A DNA stretch of 64,000 nt, taken from positions 3,658,001-3,722,000 of the forward strand of contig NZ_PYFT01000001.1 in assembly GCF_003023845.1 (NCBI RefSeq). Reading direction: 5' to 3'. The translations under genes and the position numbers were made by a program. The notes under the pieces are model-generated. The model saw only the letters and a program-made list of their open reading frames with translations. It ran no database searches and was not told where the DNA came from. Within the stretch, counting starts at the first letter, position 1; every line of letters begins with the position of its first letter. Shown piece after piece: positions 26,439 through 36,318 of this stretch. Origin of the DNA: Adhaeribacter arboris. Lineage in GTDB: Bacteria > Bacteroidota > Bacteroidia > Cytophagales > Hymenobacteraceae.

Positions 26439-26810
26439 ATGAATTTAAAAGAAATTATATTAGTATTTATTGGAGGTGGCTCTGGTAGTCTGGTTCGTTA
26501 TAGTTTAAGTAAACTTATCACTACTATCTACCCTACTTTATTTCCGTTAGCTACTTTGGTAATTAATAGTTTAGCCAGCTTAATTTTAGGTTTGTTTTTA
26601 GGTTTAACTTTTAAATCATTTCAGAACTCTGATCTTAAACTATTAGTTGCAGTAGGTTTTTGCGGTGGGTTTAGTACCTTTTCTACTTTCAGTAACGAAA
26701 CCCTGATTTTATTTCGGATAGGTCAAAGCCAAATGGCTGTACTCAATATTATCCTAAGTTTAGTTATTTGTATTGGAGCAACTTATTTGGGCTATCTTCT
26801 TACTGAATAA
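26439..26810 (+). CDS. crcB: Fluoride efflux channel CrcB/Fluc
   Basis: The 123-residue four-helix membrane protein forms a dimeric, dual-topology channel that exports fluoride. Visible family features are GGGSGSLVRYSLSK in the first helix, TLVINSLASLILGLFLG in the second (with the conserved Asn), and FCGGFSTFSTFSNE in the third, which carries the Phe box and the central Na+-binding segment. A single gene copy is enough for the homodimeric form. It is convergent with atpG; a bidirectional terminator sits between them. Confidence 0.93.
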   Translation: MNLKEIILVFIGGGSGSLVRYSLSKLITTIYPTLFPLATLVINSLASLILGLFLGLTFKSFQNSDLKLLVAVGFCGGFSTFSTFSNETLILFRIGQSQMAVLNIILSLVICIGATYLGYLLTE

Positions 26811-26900
26811 TAAAATAAAGATTATATAAAGAACTTTTCAGCTATTTAAATTGACCTATTAAGTTGAATTCTTATTAAGTTCAAGGGTCTAACCTTTATA

Positions 26901-26938
26901 AATGAAAAAGGCTCCAATATGCTGAAGCCTTTTTCATT
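26901..26938 (+). terminator. Bidirectional terminator between crcB and atpG
   Basis: AATGAAAAAGGCT pairs with AGCCTTTTTCATT over 13 bp around a 12-base loop. It has T-runs on both strands and lies between convergent genes, 90 bp from crcB and 20 bp from the atpG stop, so it can end both the crcB and ATP synthase transcripts. Confidence 0.8.
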
Positions 26939-26958
26939 ATAAGAAATAGTTCTCTATA

Positions 26959-27855
26959 TCACCTGCTTGCGGCTAATGCTTCTGCACCACCTACAATCTC
27001 CAGAATTTCCGTTGTAATAGCCGCTTGACGAGAACGGTTATACGTTAACTTTAACTGCTTTAATAATTCACCGGCATTATCCGTTGCCTTATCCATGGCC
27101 GTCATACGGGCACCGTGTTCTGAAGCGTTTGACTCCAATATTGCTTTATAAAACTGAATTTTAAGTGATTTTGGAATTAACTCCTCAATAATCTGCTCTT
27201 TGGATGGCTCAAAAATATAATCAGTATTTGTTGTAACGGCAGAAGTTGATGTAGCCGAGGCTTGCTCCTGAATAGGTAAAAATTGCTCTACCCGGATTAT
27301 CTGAGTGGCTACGTTTTTAAATTCATTATACACTATATCCACCTGGTCGTACTCACCCGCCTGGAAAGCATTCATGGCATATTCTGCTGCTACCCGCACT
27401 GTATCAAATGATAGCTGAGTAAAAACATGCGTATAATTACCAATTAGCTTAGAGCCTCGCTTCGTTAAATAATCATGACCACGCTTACCAATAGCTAAAA
27501 ATTCTACTCGGCCTGCGGCCATTTGCCGGCTATAACGCTCCTCTATTAAATTATTTACTGCTTTAAGAACATTACTGTTAAAGGCGCCGGCTAATCCCCG
27601 GTCAGAAGTAACTACAACAACTAATACACGATTAATTTCCCGTTGTTCTGCATACACATTCGCCGTTGAATCATTGGTTAACCGGGATAAATTAGTTAAG
27701 ATGCTGCTTAATCGCTGGGCATAAGGCCGCATCCGGATAATATTGTCCTGAGCCCGGCGCAACTTAGCCGCCGCCACCATTTTCATGGCTTTGGTAATTT
27801 GTTGGGTCGAGGTTACGGAAGTTATTCGGCTACGTACTTCTTTTAAACTGGCCAT
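26959..27855 (-). CDS. atpG: ATP synthase F1 gamma subunit
   Basis: The 298-residue subunit is the rotating central shaft of F1. Its N-terminal coiled-coil helix is clear (MASLKEVRSRITSVTSTQQITKAMKMVAAAKL, of which ITKAMKMVAAAKLRRAQ is the family signature) and the C-terminal helix has TARMTAMDKATDNA-like spacing (GARMTAMDKATDNAGELL) ending ITTEILEIVGGAEAL. The middle Rossmann-like part includes VVVVTSDRGLAGAFNSN. It is last in the operon, 123 bp after atpA; a terminator-like hairpin lies in that gap, so its expression may be partly uncoupled. Confidence 0.96.
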   Translation of the reverse strand: MASLKEVRSRITSVTSTQQITKAMKMVAAAKLRRAQDNIIRMRPYAQRLSSILTNLSRLTNDSTANVYAEQREINRVLVVVVTSDRGLAGAFNSNVLKAVNNLIEERYSRQMAAGRVEFLAIGKRGHDYLTKRGSKLIGNYTHVFTQLSFDTVRVAAEYAMNAFQAGEYDQVDIVYNEFKNVATQIIRVEQFLPIQEQASATSTSAVTTNTDYIFEPSKEQIIEELIPKSLKIQFYKAILESNASEHGARMTAMDKATDNAGELLKQLKLTYNRSRQAAITTEILEIVGGAEALAASR

Positions 27856-27932
27856 TTAGTTTGTATAATTTTGAAAAGATAAAAACACAAATGTGAAAAA
27901 TTCTTGATTTGCCTCTATCTTACTTTTATTAG

Positions 27933-27971
27933 AAAAAGTGTTTACCAGCATATAACTAGTAAACACTTTTT
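27933..27971 (-). terminator. Terminator-like hairpin between atpA and atpG
   Basis: AAAAAGTGTTTAC (27933-27945) and GTAAACACTTTTT (27959-27971) make a 13-bp perfect stem with a 13-base loop; in the minus-strand transcript the stem ends in a U-run. It starts 8 bp after the atpA stop. It could be a partial terminator or a processing/stability element within the operon. Confidence 0.65.
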
Positions 27972-27978
27972 TACCTTA

Positions 27979-29559
<1,581 letters not shown>

Positions 29560-29561
29560 AA

Positions 29562-30122
29562 TTATAATTTACTAGTGTAAGAATTATCTTTTAATTGATT
29601 TTTTAAGCGCAACAAGCTGGCACGAATAGAATCATCCATCTGTATATCGCCAATACGTAAAATATATCCGCCAATTATAGCTGGGTCTACTATTTCATCC
29701 AGTACAACTGAATTCATACCGGTACGATTAATTACTATTCGCTTAAACTCCTCCTGCAAAACTGGAGTAAGTGGAGTAGCCGTAGTAATTTGCGCTTTTT
29801 GTACTTTTTTTAACAAATTATACTGGGCTAAAAATTCCGTGGCCATACTACTAAGTACAGCTTCCCGGTTTTTTTCAGTAATAATGGTAAAAAACGATAA
29901 AGTTAAATCACTTACTTTACCTTTAAATATTGCTTTTAATACCGCTAATTTTTTATCATGCTTCACAATAGGGTTCCGAAGCATTAAACCTAAATCACGG
30001 CTAGAGGCTACTGTTTTCGAAAAAAGTAGCATATCCTGGTAAATATCTTCTAATACACCTTTTTCTTGTGCTAACTCAATTAATGATTTAGCATAACGCG
30101 AAGCAATTCTATAGTCGGACAT
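29562..30122 (-). CDS. atpH: ATP synthase F1 delta subunit (OSCP)
   Basis: The 186-residue peripheral stalk protein connects the top of F1 to subunit b. The N-terminal helical domain begins [17 protein letters not shown], the family signature, and the C-terminal part contains [21 protein letters not shown], a typical delta/OSCP end. The reading frame is compactly placed: 2 bp before atpA and 79 bp after atpF. Length fits family members. Confidence 0.95.
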   Translation of the reverse strand: MSDYRIASRYAKSLIELAQEKGVLEDIYQDMLLFSKTVASSRDLGLMLRNPIVKHDKKLAVLKAIFKGKVSDLTLSFFTIITEKNREAVLSSMATEFLAQYNLLKKVQKAQITTATPLTPVLQEEFKRIVINRTGMNSVVLDEIVDPAIIGGYILRIGDIQMDDSIRASLLRLKNQLKDNSYTSKL

Positions 30123-30201
30123 AATTAATTTATAATGGTAAGTTATTAGCTGCTGGGTGTAGTTAAACTAGGTCTAGCAACTAACAATTGGTAACTGCCA
30201 A

Positions 30202-30696
30202 CTAATTTAGTTTTATATCTTTTAAATAATCTTGTACTAAAGCCTGCTGGGTGCCCGCATCGCGTAGTTCGTGTTTTAAGATACGCTCGGCAATTTCAAT
30301 AGAAACACTAGCTGCTACATTTTTCACCTCTGCTAAAGCAGATTTTTTCTCGTTTTCGATTTCTTCTTTAGCTTGCGTAAAAATGCGATTACTTTCAGCC
30401 GCCGCCCGATTTTTGGCATCTTCCACTATCGCCCGGCCATTATCGGCTGCTTCTTTTAAAATGCGATCACGTTCGATACGGGCTTCCTGCAATAATTTTT
30501 CGTTGTCTGCCTTTAATGCCTGCATTTCTAACTTGGCTCTTTCGGCCATGCTAAGAGCTGATTCAATTGATTGTTCCCGTTCGCGCAAAGAGGCCATGAT
30601 TGGCCGCCAGGCAAATTTAGAAAGCAAAAACAGAACAAGAATAAAAGTAATGGTCTGCCAAAAAATAAGTCCGATACCAGGGGTTACTAATTCCAT
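30202..30696 (-). CDS. atpF: ATP synthase F0 subunit b
   Basis: The 164-residue subunit has one N-terminal membrane helix (GLIFWQTITFILVLFLLSKF) followed by the basic turn AWRPIMASLREREQ and a long charged coiled coil. It forms the right-angled stator stalk that holds F1 against the ring. Conserved spacing of Ala and Glu/Lys heptads is visible through residue 150. It lies between atpE (about 160 bp upstream) and atpH. Confidence 0.95.
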   Translation of the reverse strand: MELVTPGIGLIFWQTITFILVLFLLSKFAWRPIMASLREREQSIESALSMAERAKLEMQALKADNEKLLQEARIERDRILKEAADNGRAIVEDAKNRAAAESNRIFTQAKEEIENEKKSALAEVKNVAASVSIEIAERILKHELRDAGTQQALVQDYLKDIKLN

Positions 30697-30854
30697 GTGG
30701 TAATAAAAAATTTTAAAATAGTGGTTTAAACCAAAAAACTACAATTTCACTTTATGGCATATAATTTAAGTCCTTGTTGCACTAATCATTCAATTTCCAG
30801 CTGCCCGCGCTAAAAGGCATGCCCTAAGAGCCGGACAGCCGGAAATAAAAGGTT

Positions 30855-31133
<279 letters not shown>

Positions 31134-31165
31134 TTATATAGTGAAAAAAAGTAAAAAAATTCTTA

Positions 31166-32224
31166 TTAATGTGCGCCGTGTCCCATGTCATCGGCGTGGT
31201 CGTGCTCTTCCACAGCTCCACCAAAATACATAGACGTTAGCAAGGTAAATACATAGGCTTGTAACAAGGCTACGAATAACTCCAGAAAGTTCATGAATAT
31301 GGCAAATGCTACGCTTATGGGGCCAATAGCAAAGCTTTTAAATATGAATATGAGAGAAAACAAGCTTAAAATAATAATGTGCCCCGCGGTGATATTAGCA
31401 AATAACCGGACCATTAAAGAGAAAGGCTTTGTTAAAATACCTACCAGTTCAATCGGAATCATAATCGGCAATAAAGCAACCGGCACCCCAGGGGTTTTAA
31501 AAATGTGCGCCCAATAAGCTTTATTAGAACTAAATAAGGTAATAACTAACGTAAATACAGCCAGAACTAAAGTAACAGCTATATTACCAGTTAAGTTAGC
31601 TCCGCCTGGCATTAAGCCTAACAAGTTATTAAACCAGATAAAAAAGAAAATGGTAAGCAAATAAGGCAAGTACCGCTCGTATTTAGGACCAATATTAGGT
31701 TTAGCAATGTCGTCGCGGATAAATATTATAATTGGTTCAAAAAAAGACTGGATACCACGAGGCGCTTTACCCCGGTTAGATTTATAACGACCTGCTACGG
31801 TAAAGAAAATTCCTAACAGCAAGGCAACACTCAAAAATAAAGAAGCCACATTTTTGGTGATGGAGAAATCCAAAGGTCCAACGTGCTTTTCTTTTCCATC
31901 GGCAGTGGCTTGCGTTAAAGGTTCACCTTCTTCGTTTGCGTAATAAATATGGCCATGCTCCATCACATAGCCCTTGTAGGGTACTATCTGATGATGCTCG
32001 TTATAAAAATTGCTGGATGAAAATACCTCTAAACCATTTTTACCGTACACAATCACCGGCAAATGCACCACAAAGTTATCCGCGAAATGCCAGGAGTAAT
32101 CATCGGTAATGTGATGGGTAATCATACTACCCGGGTCAAAATTAGTTTCTTCGTGCGCGGGTTCAGCCGCAGTAGCAGCAAAAGTAAAGAAGGAAAAGAG
32201 TAAAATAAGTAACTTATTCATCAA
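31166..32224 (-). CDS. atpB: ATP synthase F0 subunit a
   Basis: The 352-residue membrane subunit provides the half-channels for protons. It begins with a signal-like helix (LLILLFSFFTFAATAA) and a long His-rich periplasmic segment, both usual for Bacteroidota AtpB. The essential arginine is in PFSLMVRLFANITAGHIII. A C-terminal tail reads EEHDHADDMGHGAH. The gene starts 39 bp after the small membrane protein upstream. The extra N-terminal region explains the length above the ~270 residues of E. coli. Confidence 0.95.
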   Translation of the reverse strand: MMNKLLILLFSFFTFAATAAEPAHEETNFDPGSMITHHITDDYSWHFADNFVVHLPVIVYGKNGLEVFSSSNFYNEHHQIVPYKGYVMEHGHIYYANEEGEPLTQATADGKEKHVGPLDFSITKNVASLFLSVALLLGIFFTVAGRYKSNRGKAPRGIQSFFEPIIIFIRDDIAKPNIGPKYERYLPYLLTIFFFIWFNNLLGLMPGGANLTGNIAVTLVLAVFTLVITLFSSNKAYWAHIFKTPGVPVALLPIMIPIELVGILTKPFSLMVRLFANITAGHIIILSLFSLIFIFKSFAIGPISVAFAIFMNFLELFVALLQAYVFTLLTSMYFGGAVEEHDHADDMGHGAH

Positions 32225-32263
32225 GAGTGCTTTATGTAAGAACCCATTAAAATTGATTATGGA

Positions 32264-32647
32264 TTATAGCTGCGTTTTTGAATTTCGGCGCAAGTTAGTC
32301 AGAATGTGATAAATTTCAAACCCAGTATAAATAAAATAAAGTAAAAAGAAATTTAAGGTAAATTGTAATTCCCGCTCGGTAGCAAAGTATACATATACAA
32401 AGATAACTCCCATACACATTAGCACCCGGAATAAAGTAGACCCGAGATAGTACATTTGAAAATTGCCCGGATCATTTTTACTACCTGCATTTACTATATA
32501 ATAAGTAAATCCTGTAACTATCAGGAAGAAAAGCATGATGTACCAGATATACGGATGAACCCAATTGTATCCTTGTAGGTAAACCAGAACGCCTAAAATC
32601 AAACCGATAACTCCGGTAATTAAAATCAAACTTTTAAAAAAAGGCAT
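32264..32647 (-). CDS. Small membrane protein in the ATP synthase operon
   Basis: The 127-residue protein has four predicted membrane helices (LILITGVIGLILGVLVYL, YIWYIMLFFLIVTGFTYYIV, STLFRVLMCMGVIFVYVYF, LNFFLLYFIYTGFEIYHIL), then a short basic tail. It is positioned between atpZ-like and atpB, where many Bacteroidota keep an AtpI-related or otherwise unnamed helper. A role in assembling the rotor ring is plausible by position, but the family is not firmly recognised. Confidence 0.75.
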   Translation of the reverse strand: MPFFKSLILITGVIGLILGVLVYLQGYNWVHPYIWYIMLFFLIVTGFTYYIVNAGSKNDPGNFQMYYLGSTLFRVLMCMGVIFVYVYFATERELQFTLNFFLLYFIYTGFEIYHILTNLRRNSKTQL

Positions 32648-32800
32648 AATACTGATTACATATTTTTATGATTGCAAAACCGAGCTTTAAAGATTAAAAG
32701 TTAAATCTGGGTACTGCAACCTGAAATTATTAAATACAAACACTTTTTAATTTCTTGTCCGGATAACTTTATGAATATTCTGCCTATAGCAAATAAAAGC

Positions 32801-33034
32801 TTACTTCATTACCGAAACAATAATTTTATAAATAGAGCCAATTACTCCTAAAAGCATAAAAACAATAGTAAACCATGGATTTTTATTGCTTACATAAGCG
32901 TCTAGCCGCATTCCGGCGTAGGCAGCTATTCCTAATACCAAGAGCATCTGGAAAGCTAGGCCAGAGTATTTGAGGTACGATTGCAATTTTCCTTTCTCTG
33001 GATCGGAAGTTTTTCGAAAATCGTCTGGCATCAT
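32801..33034 (-). CDS. AtpZ/AtpI family protein
   Basis: The 77-residue protein has a charged N-terminus (DDFRKTSDPEKGKLQ) followed by two membrane helices (LKYSGLAFQMLLVLGIAAYAG and PWFTIVFMLLGVIGSIYKI) separated by MRLDAYVSNKN. Two-helix proteins of this kind precede F0 genes and assist c-ring assembly or ion binding in studied species. It is the first gene of the operon, 18 bp after a TACTTTTG promoter element. Confidence 0.85.
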   Translation of the reverse strand: MMPDDFRKTSDPEKGKLQSYLKYSGLAFQMLLVLGIAAYAGMRLDAYVSNKNPWFTIVFMLLGVIGSIYKIIVSVMK

Positions 33035-33051
33035 AGAACAAAGGACTTCCT

Positions 33052-33059
33052 CAAAAGTA
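33052..33059 (-). promoter_or_regulatory. -7 promoter element of the ATP synthase operon
   Basis: The complement reads TACTTTTG, matching the Bacteroidota -7 consensus TAnnTTTG. No good TTG was found at the usual 19-21 base distance. Transcription would start near 33045, leaving a leader of about 11 bases. Confidence 0.5.
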
Positions 33060-33158
33060 CAACTTAATTTTATTAATTTCCGGAAACTACCTAACCGGTT
33101 TAGTGGTTTATTTTGACAATTTTCTAAAGTAGTTTCTCTAATAATGCGGTAGCCTGTA

Positions 33159-33192
33159 TTAAACGTTAAAATTGTTTAATTTTAACGTTTAA
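33159..33192. promoter_or_regulatory. Perfect 15-bp palindrome between atp operon and sprE
   Basis: TTAAACGTTAAAATT (33159-33173) and AATTTTAACGTTTAA (33178-33192) pair perfectly around GTTT. Each arm itself contains the palindrome AACGTT. With no GC-rich stem and no T-run it is not a typical terminator; its place between divergent promoters fits an operator. Confidence 0.5.
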
Positions 33193-33317
33193 CCATGGGC
33201 GTTCGAAACAATCCATAAATTGCCGTTAAAATGGCTAAATACTTTTTACGGGATGAATTATGTTTGGATAGTCAGAAAAATCGTTATAAAAAAAACACCT
33301 AAAATCAGTTCCTTATT

Positions 33318-33325
33318 TACCTTTG
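33318..33325 (+). promoter_or_regulatory. -7 promoter element of sprE
   Basis: TACCTTTG matches TAnnTTTG. A -33 TTG is not evident. It predicts transcription near 33331, which is downstream of the in-frame ATGs at 33220 and 33253 and so supports the TTG start at 33346. Confidence 0.4.
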
Positions 33326-33345
33326 TTATTCATACTCTTTGCGCC

Positions 33346-36315
33346 TTGAAGAAAAAACAGCTAAATATTCTTTTTTTATTTGTCCTTGCCTTTTCTTTTT
33401 GGCAATGTGCCAGCAGCGAAAAGTCCGGGTTGCTGGGCCAAGTTTATCATAATACTACTGCTCAATACAATGCTTATTATTTAGGTAGCGAACGTTTAAC
33501 CGCCGCGGAAGCTAAACTTACCACCGCTACCATCGATGATTATAATCAAATTTTAACCTTTTTCCCTAGTACGGATACAAGTATTACTTCTCCATTTCGG
33601 CCAGAAATGGAAGAGGTTATTAAAAAGGCTTCGTTTGCCATTAAAAAGCACCCTAAAAGCCGTTGGACCGGCGATAGCTATATTTTGGTTGGTAAAGCGC
33701 GGTATTACATGGGCGACTATGACGAAGCCATTAGAACCTTCCGGTTTGTTAATACTGGTACCAAAAAAGACCAAGTTCGTTTTCGATCGCAAGTATGGTT
33801 GATGCGTTGTTTTATAGCACAGCGGGATTTTGAAAGTGCCGATGCCGTATCTGATTTACTTAAAAAAGTTAGACTAAATAAAAACAATGCGGTTCATTTG
33901 TTTTTGAACCGCGCCGATTATTACCTATTACAAAAAGATACCAGTTTAGCCATTACCAACCTGAAACTGGCTATCCCTATAATGAGGAACAAAGATTACC
34001 AAGCTCGGGCACGTTTTATTCTGGCGCAGCTATATCAGAAAACCAATAATAATAAGCAGGCCTACGAAGTATACTCAAAAATTTTAAAAAAGAATCCACC
34101 TTATGAACTGGGTTTCCATAGCAAATTAAATTTGGGTCAGGTAACCGAATTATCAGATCCGAACGATAAAGCACGCATTGAAAAATATTATACCAAATTA
34201 CTCAAGGATTCTAAGAATGTTGATTTCAGAGATAAAATCTACTACGAAATGGCGCAGTTCGCGCTTAAACAAAAGCAATACGAACCGGCACTGGATAATT
34301 TAAAGAAATCTACGAAAGCTTCTGGTAACGAAATCCAAAAAGCCTATTCTTATTTACTGGCAGGTAAAATTTACTACGAAAACCTACAAAAATTTTCTTT
34401 GGCGGCGGCTTATTACGACAGCGCGGTACAGGTTATGCCACCTAATAGCGTTGAATACTTAGCTGCCTCCGAGCGGCGTGATATACTAAAAGAATTTTCT
34501 ACTCATTTTACTACTATTCAAACGCAGGATAGCCTCCAAGCTTTAGCCCGGCTCGATTCCGCTAGTTTAAATAAGCGAATCAATGCTATTTTGGAAATGG
34601 CTGCTAAAAAAGCCCAGCAAGCGCAGCAAGACCAACAACGCCAGCAAAATAATGGTGGCCAACCCCGAAGCCCATTCAACTTAATTCCTGGTCAAAATGG
34701 GCAAACCAACAGACCGGGAGGCTTTAATACTAATTCTGGCGGAACCTGGTATTTTGATAATCCCACTTCTGTAGCCAGGGCACGGGCTGAATTTACGCAA
34801 CGTTGGGGCAACCGCCAATTGCAGGATAATTGGCGGGTTTCAGATAAGGAAGCCTCCGCCGTTGCTCAAAATCCTAATAATCTTATTGGCATAGATTCAA
34901 CCGGAGTTAGCCCCGACTCAGCAACTGCTATTAACCCGAAAGCTGCCCGGCAGGATTTATTACAAAATATTCCAATTGGAGCAGAGCGAATGAAAGCTTC
35001 TAACAATCAAGTGGAAGAAGCCATGTTTAGCTTAGCGGGTATTTATCAGCAACAACTAAATGAGCCAACCCGAGCCGCTGAAACGTACGAAAAGCTTTTA
35101 CAACGTTTCCCTGCTACTAAACATAAGTCGGAAGTATATTATAGTTTGTATTTGATTAACCATGAACAAAAGAATGAGCGGGCTAAAACGTACGCTGATT
35201 TAGTAAAACGGGAATTTCCGGGCAGCAAATACGCCAAGCTTATCGACCAGCCGGATTATTTACAACAAGTTTCGGCCAACAACCAAAAAGCGCGGCAATT
35301 ATATGATTCTGCATTTGTTAATTACCATCGCGAACAGTATCCCGTAGCTATTACTTTAATAAACCAGGTACAAAAACAATATCCGGATAGTGAATTATCC
35401 GATCGAGCTGCTTTTTTACAAGTTCTAATTACAGGCCGCACCCAAAAGCCGGCGGTTTTTAAAACAGCGGTACGGCAATTCATGGAACAGTATCCCTCCA
35501 GTACGCTGCTACCTAAAGCCGAGGAAATATTAACTTCGTTTGAAGCTTATGAAAGCGGACAATTATCGGAAGCAGAATTTAACAAAACTCACCCTAAAAA
35601 AACAATTGAGCCCTTTGCTCCTGAAGCACAAGCAGTGGCGGAGCAAACGGAAGAGCCCCCCGTTTCGACGGAAGCAGAAGTGCAACCTAACCGCAGAAGG
35701 CGGCCGCGAAAAGAAGTGGTTCCCGAGGTAACATCGGAACCTTCCGATCCAGAAATAACTAACGACTCAACTGCTACTGATCCGGTTGCGGTTGCGCAGG
35801 AACCTGTTGCTGATCAGGATACAACCCAAGCAGACCAGCAACAAGAATCTTCCGTAGAACCTGCGTCAAATACGCCAAAGCCAGAAACTTCTCCTGCAGG
35901 TACGGTTAGCTCGCCCACAACCACTGCTGCTCCAGTTGCCGCCGCGCCTGTTTATGCTACTAATTTAGCTTTACCGCACGTAGTGGTTATTGCGTATCCT
36001 AAAACCCACCCGGCATTTAAGAATGTTTACACTAAAATGATTAATTACAACGCTAAGTATAATCAGATTGATAAACTAAGTATTGATTCCGCTACTTTCA
36101 GCGGCGCTACTAACATTTTAGTAATTAAAGAATTTGGTACTGGTAAAAAGGCGGTTAATTACGCCACTAAACAAAAAGCTCCCCAATCACCGTTAAGTAA
36201 GATCAGAGGAATAGAATTTACTACCTTTGCTATTTCTTCCGAAAATTTACCAATTCTGTTAAAAGAAGGGAAACTGGAAGATTATCTTACTTTCTACAAA
36301 AACAATTATTTTTAA
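33346..36315 (+). CDS. sprE: SprE/PorW-type lipoprotein with TPR repeats (type IX secretion)
   Basis: The 989-residue protein is a TPR lipoprotein. From the TTG at 33346 it starts with Lys-rich residues and a hydrophobic stretch ending at Cys21 (FWQC), a clean lipoprotein signal. YHNTTAQYNAYY just after the anchor is a hallmark of SprE/PorW, which is needed for gliding and type IX secretion and links PorN-side and outer-membrane parts. TPR motifs run through residues ~90-400 and ~540-720; linkers are Gln/Asn-rich, and a Pro/Thr/Glu-rich stretch precedes a C-terminal globular end. I preferred TTG since the two upstream ATGs add a non-signal leader and lie before the predicted transcription start. 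It ends 3 bp before the PBP gene. Confidence 0.85.
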   Translation: MKKKQLNILFLFVLAFSFWQCASSEKSGLLGQVYHNTTAQYNAYYLGSERLTAAEAKLTTATIDDYNQILTFFPSTDTSITSPFRPEMEEVIKKASFAIKKHPKSRWTGDSYILVGKARYYMGDYDEAIRTFRFVNTGTKKDQVRFRSQVWLMRCFIAQRDFESADAVSDLLKKVRLNKNNAVHLFLNRADYYLLQKDTSLAITNLKLAIPIMRNKDYQARARFILAQLYQKTNNNKQAYEVYSKILKKNPPYELGFHSKLNLGQVTELSDPNDKARIEKYYTKLLKDSKNVDFRDKIYYEMAQFALKQKQYEPALDNLKKSTKASGNEIQKAYSYLLAGKIYYENLQKFSLAAAYYDSAVQVMPPNSVEYLAASERRDILKEFSTHFTTIQTQDSLQALARLDSASLNKRINAILEMAAKKAQQAQQDQQRQQNNGGQPRSPFNLIPGQNGQTNRPGGFNTNSGGTWYFDNPTSVARARAEFTQRWGNRQLQDNWRVSDKEASAVAQNPNNLIGIDSTGVSPDSATAINPKAARQDLLQNIPIGAERMKASNNQVEEAMFSLAGIYQQQLNEPTRAAETYEKLLQRFPATKHKSEVYYSLYLINHEQKNERAKTYADLVKREFPGSKYAKLIDQPDYLQQVSANNQKARQLYDSAFVNYHREQYPVAITLINQVQKQYPDSELSDRAAFLQVLITGRTQKPAVFKTAVRQFMEQYPSSTLLPKAEEILTSFEAYESGQLSEAEFNKTHPKKTIEPFAPEAQAVAEQTEEPPVSTEAEVQPNRRRRPRKEVVPEVTSEPSDPEITNDSTATDPVAVAQEPVADQDTTQADQQQESSVEPASNTPKPETSPAGTVSSPTTTAAPVAAAPVYATNLALPHVVVIAYPKTHPAFKNVYTKMINYNAKYNQIDKLSIDSATFSGATNILVIKEFGTGKKAVNYATKQKAPQSPLSKIRGIEFTTFAISSENLPILLKEGKLEDYLTFYKNNYF

Positions 36316-36318
36316 TAC

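Noticed and set aside
30251-30703. 150-codon plus-strand ORF opposite atpF
   Set aside because: A Ser/Ala/Phe-rich shadow of the coiled-coil codons of atpF, with no homologous character.
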